From an uncultured Christensenellaceae bacterium (GTDB taxonomy: Bacteria > Bacillota > Clostridia > Christensenellales > Pumilibacteraceae): a DNA stretch of 64,000 nucleotides. Made by a program: the position numbers and the translations under genes. Location: contig CAJULQ010000004.1 in NCBI GenBank assembly GCA_910587595.1, forward strand, positions 62,001 through 126,000. Direction: 5' to 3'. The notes beneath the pieces were generated by a model. That model was not told the origin of the DNA. It did not search any database and saw only the letters and a program-made list of their open reading frames with translations. The first letter of the stretch is position 1; every line of letters starts with the position of its first letter. Below are positions 18,341 through 29,341 of this stretch, one piece after another.

Positions 18341-19840
18341 ATGCACAAAATCACCGTAGACAAAGAGTTTGTAATCGGCGACGTAGAGCGCGACGTATGG
18401 GGTAGTTTTATCGAGCACATGGGGCGCGCGGTATACGGCGGCGTATACGAACCGAGCCACCCCACGGCCGACGCGCACGGGTTTCGCGGCGACGTGACCG
18501 ACATTGTAAAAAACCTCGGCGTGCCCATTATCCGCTATCCCGGCGGCAACTTTCTTTCGGGATATAATTGGAAAGACGGCATAGGCAAAGACCGCCCCAA
18601 ACGCTTGGATCTGGCATGGGGACAGCTCGAACCCAACGAAGTGGGTCTGCATGAGTTTTGCGAATGGGCGCAACGCGCGGGCTCGCGCGTGATGATGAGC
18701 GCCAACCTCGGCACGGGCACGCCCCAAGAGGCGGCGCAATTGGTGGAATACTGCAACTTTTCTAAAGGCAGTTATTGGTCCGACCTTCGGCGCAAGAACG
18801 GCCGCGAAAAGCCGTTTGCCATCGATACGTGGTGCTTGGGCAACGAGATGGACGGCGATTGGCAAATAGGCCATCTCACCGCCGAGGAATACGGCCGCAA
18901 AGCGCACGAAACGGCCAAGCTCGTAAAATGGGTGGACAAAAACGTGCGGTTGGTGGTGTGCGGGTCGTCGTCGCCCGGCATGGCCACCTATCCCGATTGG
19001 GACGCCAGGGTGTTGCGCCACACTTACGAGGACGTGGACTATATATCGTTGCACCGCTACTATTCGTATGAAGAAAAGGGCAACGAGTTCGACCTCATGA
19101 GCGCGCACGCCGATTTCGACGCATTCATCAAAACGGTGAGCGCCACGGCCGACTTTGTAAAAGCAAGCTTGCGCAGCAAAAAAACCATGAAACTGTCTAT
19201 AGACGAGTGGAACGTGTGGCACACCCGCCCCGTGTTCCACTGTAAGCAAGTGTATAACGACAACGACGCAGACCGCTGGACGGTGGGACCGCGCCGCGCC
19301 GAAAACGTGTACGACGTGACCGACGCCATCGCGTTGGGCGGCTTGGTGTGCGCCATCATCAACAACGCCGATCGAGTCAAAATGGGGTGCTTGGCACAGC
19401 TCGTGAACGTGATAGCGCCCATCATGACCCAAAACGGCGGCGGCGTGTATAAGCAAACTACCTATTATCCGTACGCCATGGCGGTGGCGCATGCCAAAGG
19501 TACGGCGTTGCATGCGGCCGTTTGTTCCGATCCCGCGGAATGTATCTACGGCGATACCCAAAAGATATACGCCGCTTGCACGCACGACAACGGCGAATAC
19601 GCGCTGTTCGTTGTGAACAAGAGCGATAAAGAGGAGGACTGCGCGTTGCGGTTTGCCTCGTCGTCCGTGGCCATGGTGTCGCGCACGGAACTTACGGGCG
19701 GCTTGCACGATTACAACGATTTCGAGCACCCGAACCGCGTGGTGCCGCAAAACCGCGCCGTCGAAAAAGAAAAAGGGCAGTCGTATTCGTTGCGTCTGCC
19801 GGCGCACAGCTTTACGCTGTTGCGGTTTGCCGAAAAGTAA
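18341..19840 (+). CDS. GH51 alpha-L-arabinofuranosidase
   Basis: 499 residues, cytoplasmic (no signal peptide). The N-terminus has WGSFIEHMGRAVYGGVYEP and VPIIRYPGGNF, typical of GH51. The acid/base is the Glu of CLGNEMDGDW near residue 169 and the nucleophile the Glu of SIDEWNVW near 289, followed by the C-terminal beta domain. It removes terminal arabinofuranose from imported arabinogalactan or arabinan oligosaccharides. The frame is open upstream, but the ATG at 18341 is the family's normal start (HKITVDKEFVIGDV) and has an AGGA-type site upstream. First gene of an operon with an AraC regulator and a GH31 enzyme. Confidence 0.93.
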   Translation: MHKITVDKEFVIGDVERDVWGSFIEHMGRAVYGGVYEPSHPTADAHGFRGDVTDIVKNLGVPIIRYPGGNFLSGYNWKDGIGKDRPKRLDLAWGQLEPNEVGLHEFCEWAQRAGSRVMMSANLGTGTPQEAAQLVEYCNFSKGSYWSDLRRKNGREKPFAIDTWCLGNEMDGDWQIGHLTAEEYGRKAHETAKLVKWVDKNVRLVVCGSSSPGMATYPDWDARVLRHTYEDVDYISLHRYYSYEEKGNEFDLMSAHADFDAFIKTVSATADFVKASLRSKKTMKLSIDEWNVWHTRPVFHCKQVYNDNDADRWTVGPRRAENVYDVTDAIALGGLVCAIINNADRVKMGCLAQLVNVIAPIMTQNGGGVYKQTTYYPYAMAVAHAKGTALHAAVCSDPAECIYGDTQKIYAACTHDNGEYALFVVNKSDKEEDCALRFASSSVAMVSRTELTGGLHDYNDFEHPNRVVPQNRAVEKEKGQSYSLRLPAHSFTLLRFAEK

Positions 19841-19910
19841 AAAAAGCAAAAAAAACTTCCGGTCACGGAACGATACGACTGCATTATACGGAAACGGAGC
19901 GAGGCAAGAT

Positions 19911-20804
19911 ATGAACAGTCTGTTGGAGGTTGACGCGGGGGGGGGACTTTTTGGCGATCAAAAGATCTCCCTCAAGATACAAAAAATAGGGCAAGAGTAT
20001 TGCGCGCCCCGTAAAAAGCACGAGTTGCGGCAATGGACGGATTACCACTCCATGCACTTCGTGTTATACGGGCACGGCACGCTCATCGCCAACGGCGAAA
20101 AAATTTCGCTGTCAAAAGGCGATGTGTTCTTGCTCTTCACCGATGAAAAATACGAGTATTACCCCGATCCCATCGATCCGTGGACGTATATATGGGTGGA
20201 CTTTTACGCGTCCGACGCGCAAGCGTTGGCGGCGCGGTGCGGGCTGAGCGTTAAAAAACCCGCGGTGCACCTTTCCGAGTTTTCGGAATGCATGAATTTG
20301 TTAAAGCACCTTTACGAGGCGTATGACGCGGGCGAGTTGCAACAGCTCAATTGTTCGGCCTATTTTTTGCTGTTGCTCGGCGTGCTCATCAAAAACGCCG
20401 ATAGGTCGCGCTTTCCCGACGAGCGCGTGTCGGGCAAATTTCGCCGCGTGCGCGAGATCCTCATATACATAAACAATAATTATCGCATGGATCTCACGGT
20501 GCAAAAGATCGCGCGCGAAAACTGTTTGTCGGTCAGCCGCATGATGGCGCTTTTTGCCGAGGTGGTGGGCATGTCGCCCATCGTGTATCTCAACCGCTAC
20601 CGCGTGGCGGCGGCGTGCGAGATGTTGCGCGGCGAAAACGGCACCATCGGCGAGGTGGCCAACGCGGTGGGCGTGGAGGATCAACTGTACTTTTCGCGTA
20701 TCTTCAAAAAGATCAAGGGGATAAGCCCGCGCGAATATCGAGCGATGCGTCCCAACGAAAACCCGTACGAGTGGCTCAAAGAAAAAAACATCGATTTTCG
20801 ATAA
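19911..20804 (+). CDS. AraC-family transcription regulator
   Basis: 297 residues. The N-terminal half is a cupin-like sugar-sensing domain (HFVLYGHGTLIANGEKISLSKGDVFLLF near residues 45-75). The C-terminal ~100 residues hold two helix-turn-helix motifs ending in FSRIFKKIKGISPREYR, the AraC signature. The gene lies between two glycosidase genes and probably controls this operon and the galactan operon. Codons 9-12 contain a run of nine G (19937-19945), so a slip there would remove nearly the whole protein. The region 19878-19891 also has a short inverted repeat TTCCG/CGGAA. The ATG at 19911 follows a GGAGCGAGG stretch. Confidence 0.9.
   Translation: MNSLLEVDAGGGLFGDQKISLKIQKIGQEYCAPRKKHELRQWTDYHSMHFVLYGHGTLIANGEKISLSKGDVFLLFTDEKYEYYPDPIDPWTYIWVDFYASDAQALAARCGLSVKKPAVHLSEFSECMNLLKHLYEAYDAGELQQLNCSAYFLLLLGVLIKNADRSRFPDERVSGKFRRVREILIYINNNYRMDLTVQKIARENCLSVSRMMALFAEVVGMSPIVYLNRYRVAAACEMLRGENGTIGEVANAVGVEDQLYFSRIFKKIKGISPREYRAMRPNENPYEWLKEKNIDFR
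19937..19945 (+). repeat. G9 homopolymer tract near the start of the AraC gene
   Basis: Nine consecutive G in codons 9-12 of the regulator. As read, the frame is intact. Confidence 0.85.
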
Positions 20805-20819
20805 AAGGTGAATTATGCT

Positions 20820-22796
20820 ATGCGGTATACGGCAAAAGACGGCGTGCTTACGGGCAAAAGCGGCTACGAAACGTTGCGGATAGAGGCCTTCGGCCGCGGA
20901 CTGCGGGTGCGCGCCACCGTAAAGCCCGCCTTTTCGGCGTGGGATAAAGCGCTTTGCTCGGCGGGCAACGCGCGGGCGGACGTTCGCTTGCACGACGGCG
21001 GCGCCACCGTAACGGTAGGCGCGTTGCGGTGCGAGGCGGACAACAACGGCATGCTGTCGTTTTATAAGGGCGACACCGTTTTGTTACGCGAATACTACCG
21101 CGATTGGCGGGGCAACAACGCGCACAGTCCCAGCATGAAGGTAACGGCGCGCGCCTACACGCCCATTACGGGTAGCGAGGACGTAAAACTTGCGGTGCGG
21201 TTCGAGGCCAACGAGGGCGAAAAGATGTTCGGCATGGGGCAGTACCAACAGCCGCAATTGGATCTGAAGGGGTGCGTGCTCGAATTGGCGCAACGCAACT
21301 CGCAAGCCAGCGTGCCCTTTTATCTTTCCAATCGCGGCTACGGCTTTTTGTGGAACAATCCCGCCGTGGGCGAGGCGGTGTTCGGCGCCAACTACACGCA
21401 GTTTTCGGCGCAATGCACCGACGAGGCGGACTATTGGATCACGGCGGGCGATACGCCCAAAGAGATCTTATATAACTTTACCGACGCGGTGGGGCGCGCG
21501 CCCCGTTTTCCCGCCGACGCGCTGGGGTTGTGGCAGTGCAAACTGCGCTACCGCACGCAAGAGGAACTATTAGCCGTGGCGCGCGAATACAAGCGGCGGG
21601 GCATTCCGCTCGACGTGATCATGATTGACTTTTTCCATTGGCCGTGGCAAGGCGATTGGCGCTTCGATCAAAAATATTGGCCCGATCCGCAAGGCATGAT
21701 GGACGAATTGCGCGCGCAAGGCACGCGGTGCATGGTGTCTGTTTGGCCCACGGTGGATCGCCGCAGCGAAAACTACGCCGACATGCGCGAAAAAGGCTTG
21801 TTGGTGCGCACCGATCGCGGGTCGGTGCAAACGTTCGATTTCCAAGGCGACACTTGCATTTACGACGCCACCAACCCCGAAGCGCGAAACTACATTTGGC
21901 AAAAGGTAAAAAACAACTATTACCGCTACGGCATAGACGTGTTTTGGTTAGACGAATCGGAGCCGGAGTATTCGGCCTATGATTTCGACCACTACCGCTA
22001 TCACGCGGGGCCGGCGCTCAAAGTGAGCAATGCGTTTCCGATGTGGCACGTGCGCGGATTTTACGAGCACCAACGCGCCGAGGGGCAAGAAAATATCGTT
22101 AACCTTACCCGTTGCGCGTGGGTGGGCAGTCAGAAATACGGCGCCGTTGTGTGGTCGGGCGACATCAAAGCCAACTTTGCGTCTATGCGCGATCAGTTGG
22201 CGGCGGGGCTGAATATCGGTATTGCGGGCATTCCTTGGTGGAATTCGGACACGGGCGGATTTTTCGGCAACGTGACCGACGAACACTTTACCGAGCTGCT
22301 TATTCGCTGGTTCCAATTCGCGGCGTTTTGCCCTATCTTGCGCATGCACGGCGACCGCGAGCCGCACGATATCCCGCCGCTCACCGAGCTTGACCACGGC
22401 GGGGGATTCTGTTTTACCGGCCGCCCCAACGAGTTGTGGAGCTTCGGCGAGCAAGCCTATACCGTGATGAAAAAGTATCTCGACTTGCGCCTTTCCATGA
22501 AAGAATATATACAGTCGGTGATGGACGAGGCGAGCGAAAACGGATCGCCCGTGATCCGCCCTATGTTCTACGAATTTCCCGAAGATCCTTTCTGTTGGGA
22601 CATAGCCGACCAATACATGTTCGGCGGCGAGTATTTGGTGGCGCCCGTGCTGTATGAGGGAATGCGCGAGCGGCAAGTGTATCTGCCGCAAGGCAAGTGG
22701 CAGTATATCCACGACAACGTTCGGTATAACGGCGGGCAGACCGTTACCATGCCCGTGCCGCTCGACGTCATGCCCGTTTTTCGTAAAATAAAATAA
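20820..22796 (+). CDS. GH31 alpha-glycosidase (alpha-xylosidase/alpha-glucosidase type)
   Basis: 658 residues, no signal peptide. A GH31 beta-sandwich precedes a TIM barrel with IDFFHWPWQGDW, the nucleophile in FWLDESEPEY (Asp near residue 378), the acid/base Asp of VWSGDI near 448, and RMHGDREPHD, the GH31 substrate-binding loop. The exact sugar (xylose, glucose, galactose) is not readable. The ATG at 20820 is preferred over a GTG at 20808 because AAAAGGTG lies 9 nt upstream of it. It closes the GH51-araC operon and is followed by a terminator. It probably trims alpha-linked end sugars from imported plant oligosaccharides. Confidence 0.88.
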   Translation: MRYTAKDGVLTGKSGYETLRIEAFGRGLRVRATVKPAFSAWDKALCSAGNARADVRLHDGGATVTVGALRCEADNNGMLSFYKGDTVLLREYYRDWRGNNAHSPSMKVTARAYTPITGSEDVKLAVRFEANEGEKMFGMGQYQQPQLDLKGCVLELAQRNSQASVPFYLSNRGYGFLWNNPAVGEAVFGANYTQFSAQCTDEADYWITAGDTPKEILYNFTDAVGRAPRFPADALGLWQCKLRYRTQEELLAVAREYKRRGIPLDVIMIDFFHWPWQGDWRFDQKYWPDPQGMMDELRAQGTRCMVSVWPTVDRRSENYADMREKGLLVRTDRGSVQTFDFQGDTCIYDATNPEARNYIWQKVKNNYYRYGIDVFWLDESEPEYSAYDFDHYRYHAGPALKVSNAFPMWHVRGFYEHQRAEGQENIVNLTRCAWVGSQKYGAVVWSGDIKANFASMRDQLAAGLNIGIAGIPWWNSDTGGFFGNVTDEHFTELLIRWFQFAAFCPILRMHGDREPHDIPPLTELDHGGGFCFTGRPNELWSFGEQAYTVMKKYLDLRLSMKEYIQSVMDEASENGSPVIRPMFYEFPEDPFCWDIADQYMFGGEYLVAPVLYEGMRERQVYLPQGKWQYIHDNVRYNGGQTVTMPVPLDVMPVFRKIK

Positions 22797-22832
22797 TGTA
22801 AAAATATAGAATAACATGCTATAAAAAGTAAG

Positions 22833-22875
22833 AAAAAACGATACGAACTTACATAAACGGGGCGTGTCGTTTTTT
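22833..22875 (+). terminator. Rho-independent terminator after the GH31 gene
   Basis: Long stem AAAAAACGATACG / CGTGTCGTTTTTT with one mismatch or wobble, 17-nt loop, ending in a T run. Confidence 0.75.
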
Positions 22876-22915
22876 GTCGACCATTGTCTTTTTCATTTTA
22901 CGTGGTCAATAAGAC

Positions 22916-22944
22916 TTTACGAAACCGAAAACGCGTGGTATAAT
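22916..22944 (+). promoter_or_regulatory. Promoter of the DUF3737-patB operon
   Basis: TTTACG at 22916-22921, 17-nt spacer, TATAAT at 22939-22944, with an extended -10 (TGG directly upstream). Confidence 0.8.
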
Positions 22945-22980
22945 AAAAAAAAGACGAACAAAGGAGAAAAAAGTACACAT

Positions 22981-23841
22981 ATGATCGAAATTCGACAGAA
23001 AAGGTATACGGGCGAGCGAGCGCTGTTCGGAGAGCGCGATTTGCACCTTGCCGAGTGCACATTCGCCGACGGCGAATCCCCCTTAAAAGAATGCAGCAAC
23101 ATTCATTTGAGAGAATGCTTGTTCGAATGGAAATACCCGCTTTGGTACGGCGACCATATCCGCTTGGAAAACTGCACGTTGTTCGAAACGGCGCGGGCGG
23201 GCGTGTGGTATACCACCGACATCAAGATCAGCGGCGGCATCATCGAGGCGCCCAAAACGTTCCGCAGGTCGTACGGGATCACGCTGGAAAACGTAACGCT
23301 ACCCAACGCGAGCGAAACGCTTTGGAACTGCGAGGGCATACAGCTTAAAAACGTGTCGGCGCGCGGCGATTACTTCGGCATGCAAAGCGAGAACGTGGAA
23401 ATAGACGGGTTCCATTTAGCGGGCAATTACGCGTTCGACGGCGCCAAAAATGTGTCGGTGCGCAACGCTCGCATGATCACCAAAGACGCGTTTTGGAACA
23501 GCGAAAACGTGACCATAACCGATTCGTTCATATCGGGCGAATACTTCGGTTGGAATTCCAAAAACATGACGCTCGTAAACTGCACGATAGAAAGTTTGCA
23601 AGGCCTTTGCTACATACGCAACCTCGTAATGCAAAACTGCAAACTGTTGAACACGTCGCGCGCGTTCGAGTATTCCACCATAGACGCCGAGATAAAGGGC
23701 GGTATAGACAGCATTTGCAATCCGTACAGCGGCGCGCTGACGGCCGACAGTATCGGCGAGATCGTGTTAGAGCGCGACAAAGTAGACCCTTATAAAACGT
23801 TTATCGTTTGCGGCGGCAAGCCGTGGGGAGAAGACTTCTGA
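22981..23841 (+). CDS. DUF3737 family protein, right-handed beta-helix-like
   Basis: 286 residues. The whole protein is built of short repeats of the form ENVTLxNxSxxxWNCEGI, SENVEIDGFHLAGNYAF, SENVTITDSFISGEYFGWNSKNM, typical of a parallel beta-helix and of the DUF3737 family, whose members resemble hydrolases but have no proven reaction. No signal peptide. AAGGAGA precedes the ATG at 22981, with rather long spacing. Its TGA overlaps the ATG of the aminotransferase gene, so the pair is coupled in translation and likely in function. Confidence 0.85.
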   Translation: MIEIRQKRYTGERALFGERDLHLAECTFADGESPLKECSNIHLRECLFEWKYPLWYGDHIRLENCTLFETARAGVWYTTDIKISGGIIEAPKTFRRSYGITLENVTLPNASETLWNCEGIQLKNVSARGDYFGMQSENVEIDGFHLAGNYAFDGAKNVSVRNARMITKDAFWNSENVTITDSFISGEYFGWNSKNMTLVNCTIESLQGLCYIRNLVMQNCKLLNTSRAFEYSTIDAEIKGGIDSICNPYSGALTADSIGEIVLERDKVDPYKTFIVCGGKPWGEDF

Positions 23842-25007
23842 TGCTCTACGATTTCGACGCGCCCGTAAATCGGCGCAACACCCGATCGGTGAAGTGGGAC
23901 GTATTGCCTAACGAGTTGCCCATGTGGATCGCCGATATGGATTTTCAAACGGCGCCCGCCGTTACCGAGGCGCTTATTCGTCGCGCGCAGCACGGCGTGT
24001 TCGGCTACACGACGGTGCCCGACGAATGGTATGCCGCCGTGCAAAACCATTGGAAGAAAAACCACGGCTTTGCCATACAAAAAGAATGGCTGTGCTTTTG
24101 CACGGGCGTAGTGCCCGCCGTTACCTCGGCGGTAAAACGCGTGACCAACGCGGGCGACAACGTGGTGTTGCAAACGCCGGTATACGACATCTTTTTCCAT
24201 TCGGTGGAGAACACGGGGCGGCACGTGCTCGAAAGTCGTTTGCCGTATGAAAACGGCGCCTACGGCGTGGACTTTGACGACCTCGAACAAAAGTTGGCGC
24301 ACCCGAATACCACGCTCATGATCTTGTGCAATCCGCACAACCCCGTGGGGCACATTTGGAGCAAAAAAGAACTCAAAACCATAGGGGCGCTGTGCCGCAA
24401 ACACGGCGTTACCGTGCTGAGCGACGAGATCCATTGCGACGTGACCGACACGGGCTTTGCCTATCAGCCGTTTGCGCCCGTTTCGCAAGAGTGCTTGTAT
24501 AACAGCATTACTTGCATTTCGCCCAGCAAAGCGTTTAATTTGGGCGGCATGCATACGGCGGCGGTGGTGGTGCCCGATCCCGTACTGCGCAACAAGATCG
24601 TGCGCGGCCTAAACAGCGACGAGCTGGCCGAACCCAACTGCTTTGCCGTGGACGCGGCCATTGCGGCGTTCGAGCACGGCGGCGAGTGGCTTACTGCGTT
24701 GCGCGAATATATCACGCAAAACAAAAAGGCGGCGGCGGCCTTTATCAAAGAACATATTCCTACGGTGCATTTGGCCGAGCAAAACGCCACCTATCTGTTG
24801 TGGTTGGATTGCACGCGTATCACCGACAACGCCGTGCGCCTAAGCGAACATATCCGCAAACAGACGGGGCTGTTCGTAACGGCGGGCACGCAATATCGCG
24901 GCAACGGCAACGGCTTTTTGCGCGTCAATATCGCTTGCCCCCGCGCGCGCATGCTCGACGGTTTGCAACGGTTGCAAGAGGGCATAAACACCTACCGCGA
25001 GGCGTAA
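23841..25007 (+). CDS. patB: MalY/PatB-type aminotransferase or cystathionine beta-lyase
   Basis: 388 residues, PLP fold type I. It has the opening NRRNTRSVKWDVLP and MWIADMDFQTAPAV typical of PatB/MalY proteins, the PLP-contact LCNPHNPVGHIW, LSDEIHCDV, and the lysine of SPSKAFNLGG near residue 233. Such enzymes cleave cystathionine or cysteine S-conjugates, releasing a thiol, pyruvate and ammonia. It overlaps the upstream DUF3737 gene by one base. A terminator follows. Confidence 0.9.
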   Translation: MLYDFDAPVNRRNTRSVKWDVLPNELPMWIADMDFQTAPAVTEALIRRAQHGVFGYTTVPDEWYAAVQNHWKKNHGFAIQKEWLCFCTGVVPAVTSAVKRVTNAGDNVVLQTPVYDIFFHSVENTGRHVLESRLPYENGAYGVDFDDLEQKLAHPNTTLMILCNPHNPVGHIWSKKELKTIGALCRKHGVTVLSDEIHCDVTDTGFAYQPFAPVSQECLYNSITCISPSKAFNLGGMHTAAVVVPDPVLRNKIVRGLNSDELAEPNCFAVDAAIAAFEHGGEWLTALREYITQNKKAAAAFIKEHIPTVHLAEQNATYLLWLDCTRITDNAVRLSEHIRKQTGLFVTAGTQYRGNGNGFLRVNIACPRARMLDGLQRLQEGINTYREA

Positions 25008-25030
25008 AAACAAGCAAAAAACAAGCGAGA

Positions 25031-25057
25031 AACGCTCCTAAACGGGGGCGTTTTTTT
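25031..25057 (+). terminator. Rho-independent terminator after patB
   Basis: Stem AACGCTCC / GGGGCGTT, 4-nt loop region, then seven T. Confidence 0.85.
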
Positions 25058-25063
25058 GCGCGG

Positions 25064-25092
25064 TTGACACATTTTCCTATGTGTAGTATACT
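25064..25092 (+). promoter_or_regulatory. Promoter with internal palindrome, upstream of a lipoprotein gene
   Basis: TTGACA at 25064-25069, 17-nt spacer, TATACT at 25087-25092. A perfect inverted repeat ACACAT-N6-ATGTGT occupies 25067-25084, filling the spacer and overlapping the -35 box, as expected for a repressor site. Confidence 0.8.
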
Positions 25093-25125
25093 GTATATAC
25101 GGTGCCGAAAGGAGGGATCGAAAAC

Positions 25126-26457
25126 ATGAAAAAGATATTCGGGCGGATCGCGGTATTTATCACGGCCGTGTTGCTGGCGTTTGCCGTAGCGGGTTGCGGC
25201 GGCGGCGAAACATACCCCACGGTGAACAACGCGGGCGACGCCGTGGGCGGCTCCGCATCGGTCATGCAGAAAAAAGAAGGTTTTGTGATCACGGTAAGCG
25301 CCACCGTCACGTTGCCCGCAATCGGGCGCGCCGAGGTGGCCGGCTTTCCGCTCGGCGTAGACACGGCGGCCGTTTCGGCCGACGTCACCGTGAAAAAGAC
25401 GGCCGAAGGCTACGACTTTACCGCCACGGGCAGCGTTTCGGTGATCTTGGGCGCCACGCCTTTTTCGGTGACGATGCGCGCGATAAAGAAGGGTAACATT
25501 TTATATACGCGCTATGGCGACGACGCGTGGCAAGCCGCGCCCGCCGCCGATATGAACGTGTCGCTCAACCAAGTGGCCGCCGCCATCCAAGAGGCGGTAG
25601 ACGGTTGGGAATACGGCGGGTTCGCGCACGAAGACTATGGGTATTCGCTCAGTTCTTACACCGATTACAACCCCGCGTTGCTCGCGTGGCAACAAGCGGT
25701 GGCGGATATGCAAGGGCAACGTATCGACGAGTTGTTGCTCGCGCTGTCGGGCGATAACGCGTACACCTCCCAAGATTTGGCCGACGATCTGGCTGCGGTA
25801 TTGGCGGACGACAACACGTTGGCCGACGCGGCGGCCGCGTGGGATATTTTGGCTGCGCGGTTGTTTGCGCAGTCCGAAGTCGTGCCCACGTGTAAGTATA
25901 CGGCGGACGCTGTTTGCGCGGCGGTCGATTACACCGCGCGCGACCTATACGAACAATGCAAGGCCAACGGCATGGCCGTGCCCGCGCCCACGGCGGGACA
26001 AACGGCCTACGATTATTTTATGGCCAACTTCGGCGCGGCGATCGGGCTGAGAGAGTTTATTTCTTTGATGAGCGACGGCGCCGTGGATCTGGCCGCGTTG
26101 CGGCAAACGGTGCTTACCGCCGTGTTCGACGAAGGGCTTACGGTGGGCGAGCTATACGATATGTTTGCCCGTTCGGTCGATGCGGGCGTGCGCGAACTGA
26201 TGCGCGCCGTCGGCTATCCCGAAAGAGTGGAGGGCGCGGTGCTGGGCGCGCAAAATTTGGCCGCCTACACGTTCGGCGACAATTTCTCTACGGGCAAGCT
26301 TGCGCTCAACAAAGATCTCAGCATACGCAGTATAAGTTTTTCGCGCAATCACAACGTTTCGTATAACGGGCAAAAGCTTTTGCGGGCGGAGATCGCGGCG
26401 CAGTTGGATTTTTCGTACACCGGCATGAAAGATATAGTGGCGCCTCGGTTGCCCTAA
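25126..26457 (+). CDS. Lipoprotein of unknown function
   Basis: 443 residues. It begins with a lipoprotein signal ending in the lipobox VAGC near residue 24, then a Gly-rich linker. The rest has beta-strand character at the start (GFVITVSATVTLPAIG, YDFTATGSVSVILGATPF), then a long helical middle part and a final beta section. I do not recognise a family. AAAGGAGGG precedes the ATG at 25126. The gene has its own promoter with a palindrome and its own terminator, so it is a single-gene unit, probably under a dedicated repressor. Confidence 0.8.
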   Translation: MKKIFGRIAVFITAVLLAFAVAGCGGGETYPTVNNAGDAVGGSASVMQKKEGFVITVSATVTLPAIGRAEVAGFPLGVDTAAVSADVTVKKTAEGYDFTATGSVSVILGATPFSVTMRAIKKGNILYTRYGDDAWQAAPAADMNVSLNQVAAAIQEAVDGWEYGGFAHEDYGYSLSSYTDYNPALLAWQQAVADMQGQRIDELLLALSGDNAYTSQDLADDLAAVLADDNTLADAAAAWDILAARLFAQSEVVPTCKYTADAVCAAVDYTARDLYEQCKANGMAVPAPTAGQTAYDYFMANFGAAIGLREFISLMSDGAVDLAALRQTVLTAVFDEGLTVGELYDMFARSVDAGVRELMRAVGYPERVEGAVLGAQNLAAYTFGDNFSTGKLALNKDLSIRSISFSRNHNVSYNGQKLLRAEIAAQLDFSYTGMKDIVAPRLP

Positions 26458-26481
26458 ACCTTTTTCGAAAACGTAAAAACA

Positions 26482-26520
26482 AAAGACGCATGTCGCCGCA
26501 GGGCGGCGGCGTCTTTTTTT
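26482..26520 (+). terminator. Rho-independent terminator after the lipoprotein gene
   Basis: Outer stem AAAGACGC / GCGTCTTT with an inner CGCCGC / GCGGCG stem, then a T run. Confidence 0.85.
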
Positions 26521-26558
26521 CACAAACCCCACACCTAACAAAAAATGATAAAAATTGC

Positions 26559-26588
26559 TTGATATAGCCGTTTGAACTGTGCTATACT
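26559..26588 (+). promoter_or_regulatory. Promoter of ftsH
   Basis: TTGATA at 26559-26564, 18-nt spacer, TATACT at 26583-26588. Confidence 0.6.
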
Positions 26589-26665
26589 ATATGATATACC
26601 GAAAGGGCTACCCCGCGCGCGCGGCGCGCAAAAAATAATTCGCAAAACAAGCGGAGGTAAAACCA

Positions 26666-28606
<1,941 letters not shown>

Positions 28607-28619
28607 GGAAGAACCAAGC

Positions 28620-29276
28620 ATGAAGAAGAAAGTGAAAATACCCGTGATCGTTGTGTCGTCGGTGGTGGGCGCCTTGCTCATTGCGGTGATCGTGCTGTGC
28701 AGCGTGTCGGTGCGTCCGCTAAAGCCGTTTATGGACTATGAAACGGTGTACGTGTACACTTCGGGCACCGAAGAAAAATTGCCCGACGGACAGTTCCGCG
28801 CCGATCTTGACGGCGTGAACAGAGAAAAGCTGAACAAAAATCTCAAAAAAGCGGGATTTTCGGTCATGCACGCCACGCTCGAATTTGTGGGCAGTTACGG
28901 GCCGAAGTTCGTAAAAGAAACCAACGACGAGGGCGAACGGGTATATAAAGAAGTGACCGTTGCCCAAGCGCGCGCCGCGTGCGCCGCCGGCGAGAGTTCG
29001 TATATGCTCGAATTCGTGTTCGAAAACCCCAACGGCCAAACGCCCAAAACGTTTAAGGTGGGTAAAACGGAAATAAAGTACGACCGCATGCTCATGAACG
29101 CGCACACCACAAACGGCGAACTGCAATGGGTAACGGTGTATCTGTTCGAAAAGAAAATGGAAGACGCGAACAATCCCGACGCCAAGGAGTATCGGATCCG
29201 CCCCATACGCATGCGCATGAACACCTCGCCGCTGTATATAGCGCTCGGCGAGATCGCGGCGGACTATACGGCCTAA
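28620..29276 (+). CDS. Membrane-anchored protein of unknown function
   Basis: 218 residues. The N-terminus is basic followed by one hydrophobic segment (IPVIVVSSVVGALLIAVIVLC), so it is probably anchored with the bulk outside. The remaining domain mixes beta strands and charged helices (YETVYVYTSGTEEKL, YMLEFVFENPNGQTPKTFKVG). No family recognised. It follows ftsH by 13 bp with an AGGAAGAA site and ends before a hairpin. It could be a partner or substrate of the membrane protease; that is only a guess from position. Confidence 0.7.
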   Translation: MKKKVKIPVIVVSSVVGALLIAVIVLCSVSVRPLKPFMDYETVYVYTSGTEEKLPDGQFRADLDGVNREKLNKNLKKAGFSVMHATLEFVGSYGPKFVKETNDEGERVYKEVTVAQARAACAAGESSYMLEFVFENPNGQTPKTFKVGKTEIKYDRMLMNAHTTNGELQWVTVYLFEKKMEDANNPDAKEYRIRPIRMRMNTSPLYIALGEIAADYTA

Positions 29277-29288
29277 ATATAAGTATAA

Positions 29289-29313
29289 AAAGCGACGAGT
29301 GTTTCGTCGCTTT
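29289..29313 (+). terminator. Hairpin between the membrane protein gene and hpt
   Basis: Perfect ten-base stem AAAGCGACGA / TCGTCGCTTT with a 5-nt loop. Only three T follow, so termination may be partial. Confidence 0.6.
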
Positions 29314-29341
29314 CTTGGTTGCAAAGGAGAATACCGTACAT

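Noticed and set aside
26461..26665. Small gene in the ftsH upstream region
   Set aside because: Only a terminator, a promoter and a ribosome site are present; the short open frame has no support.
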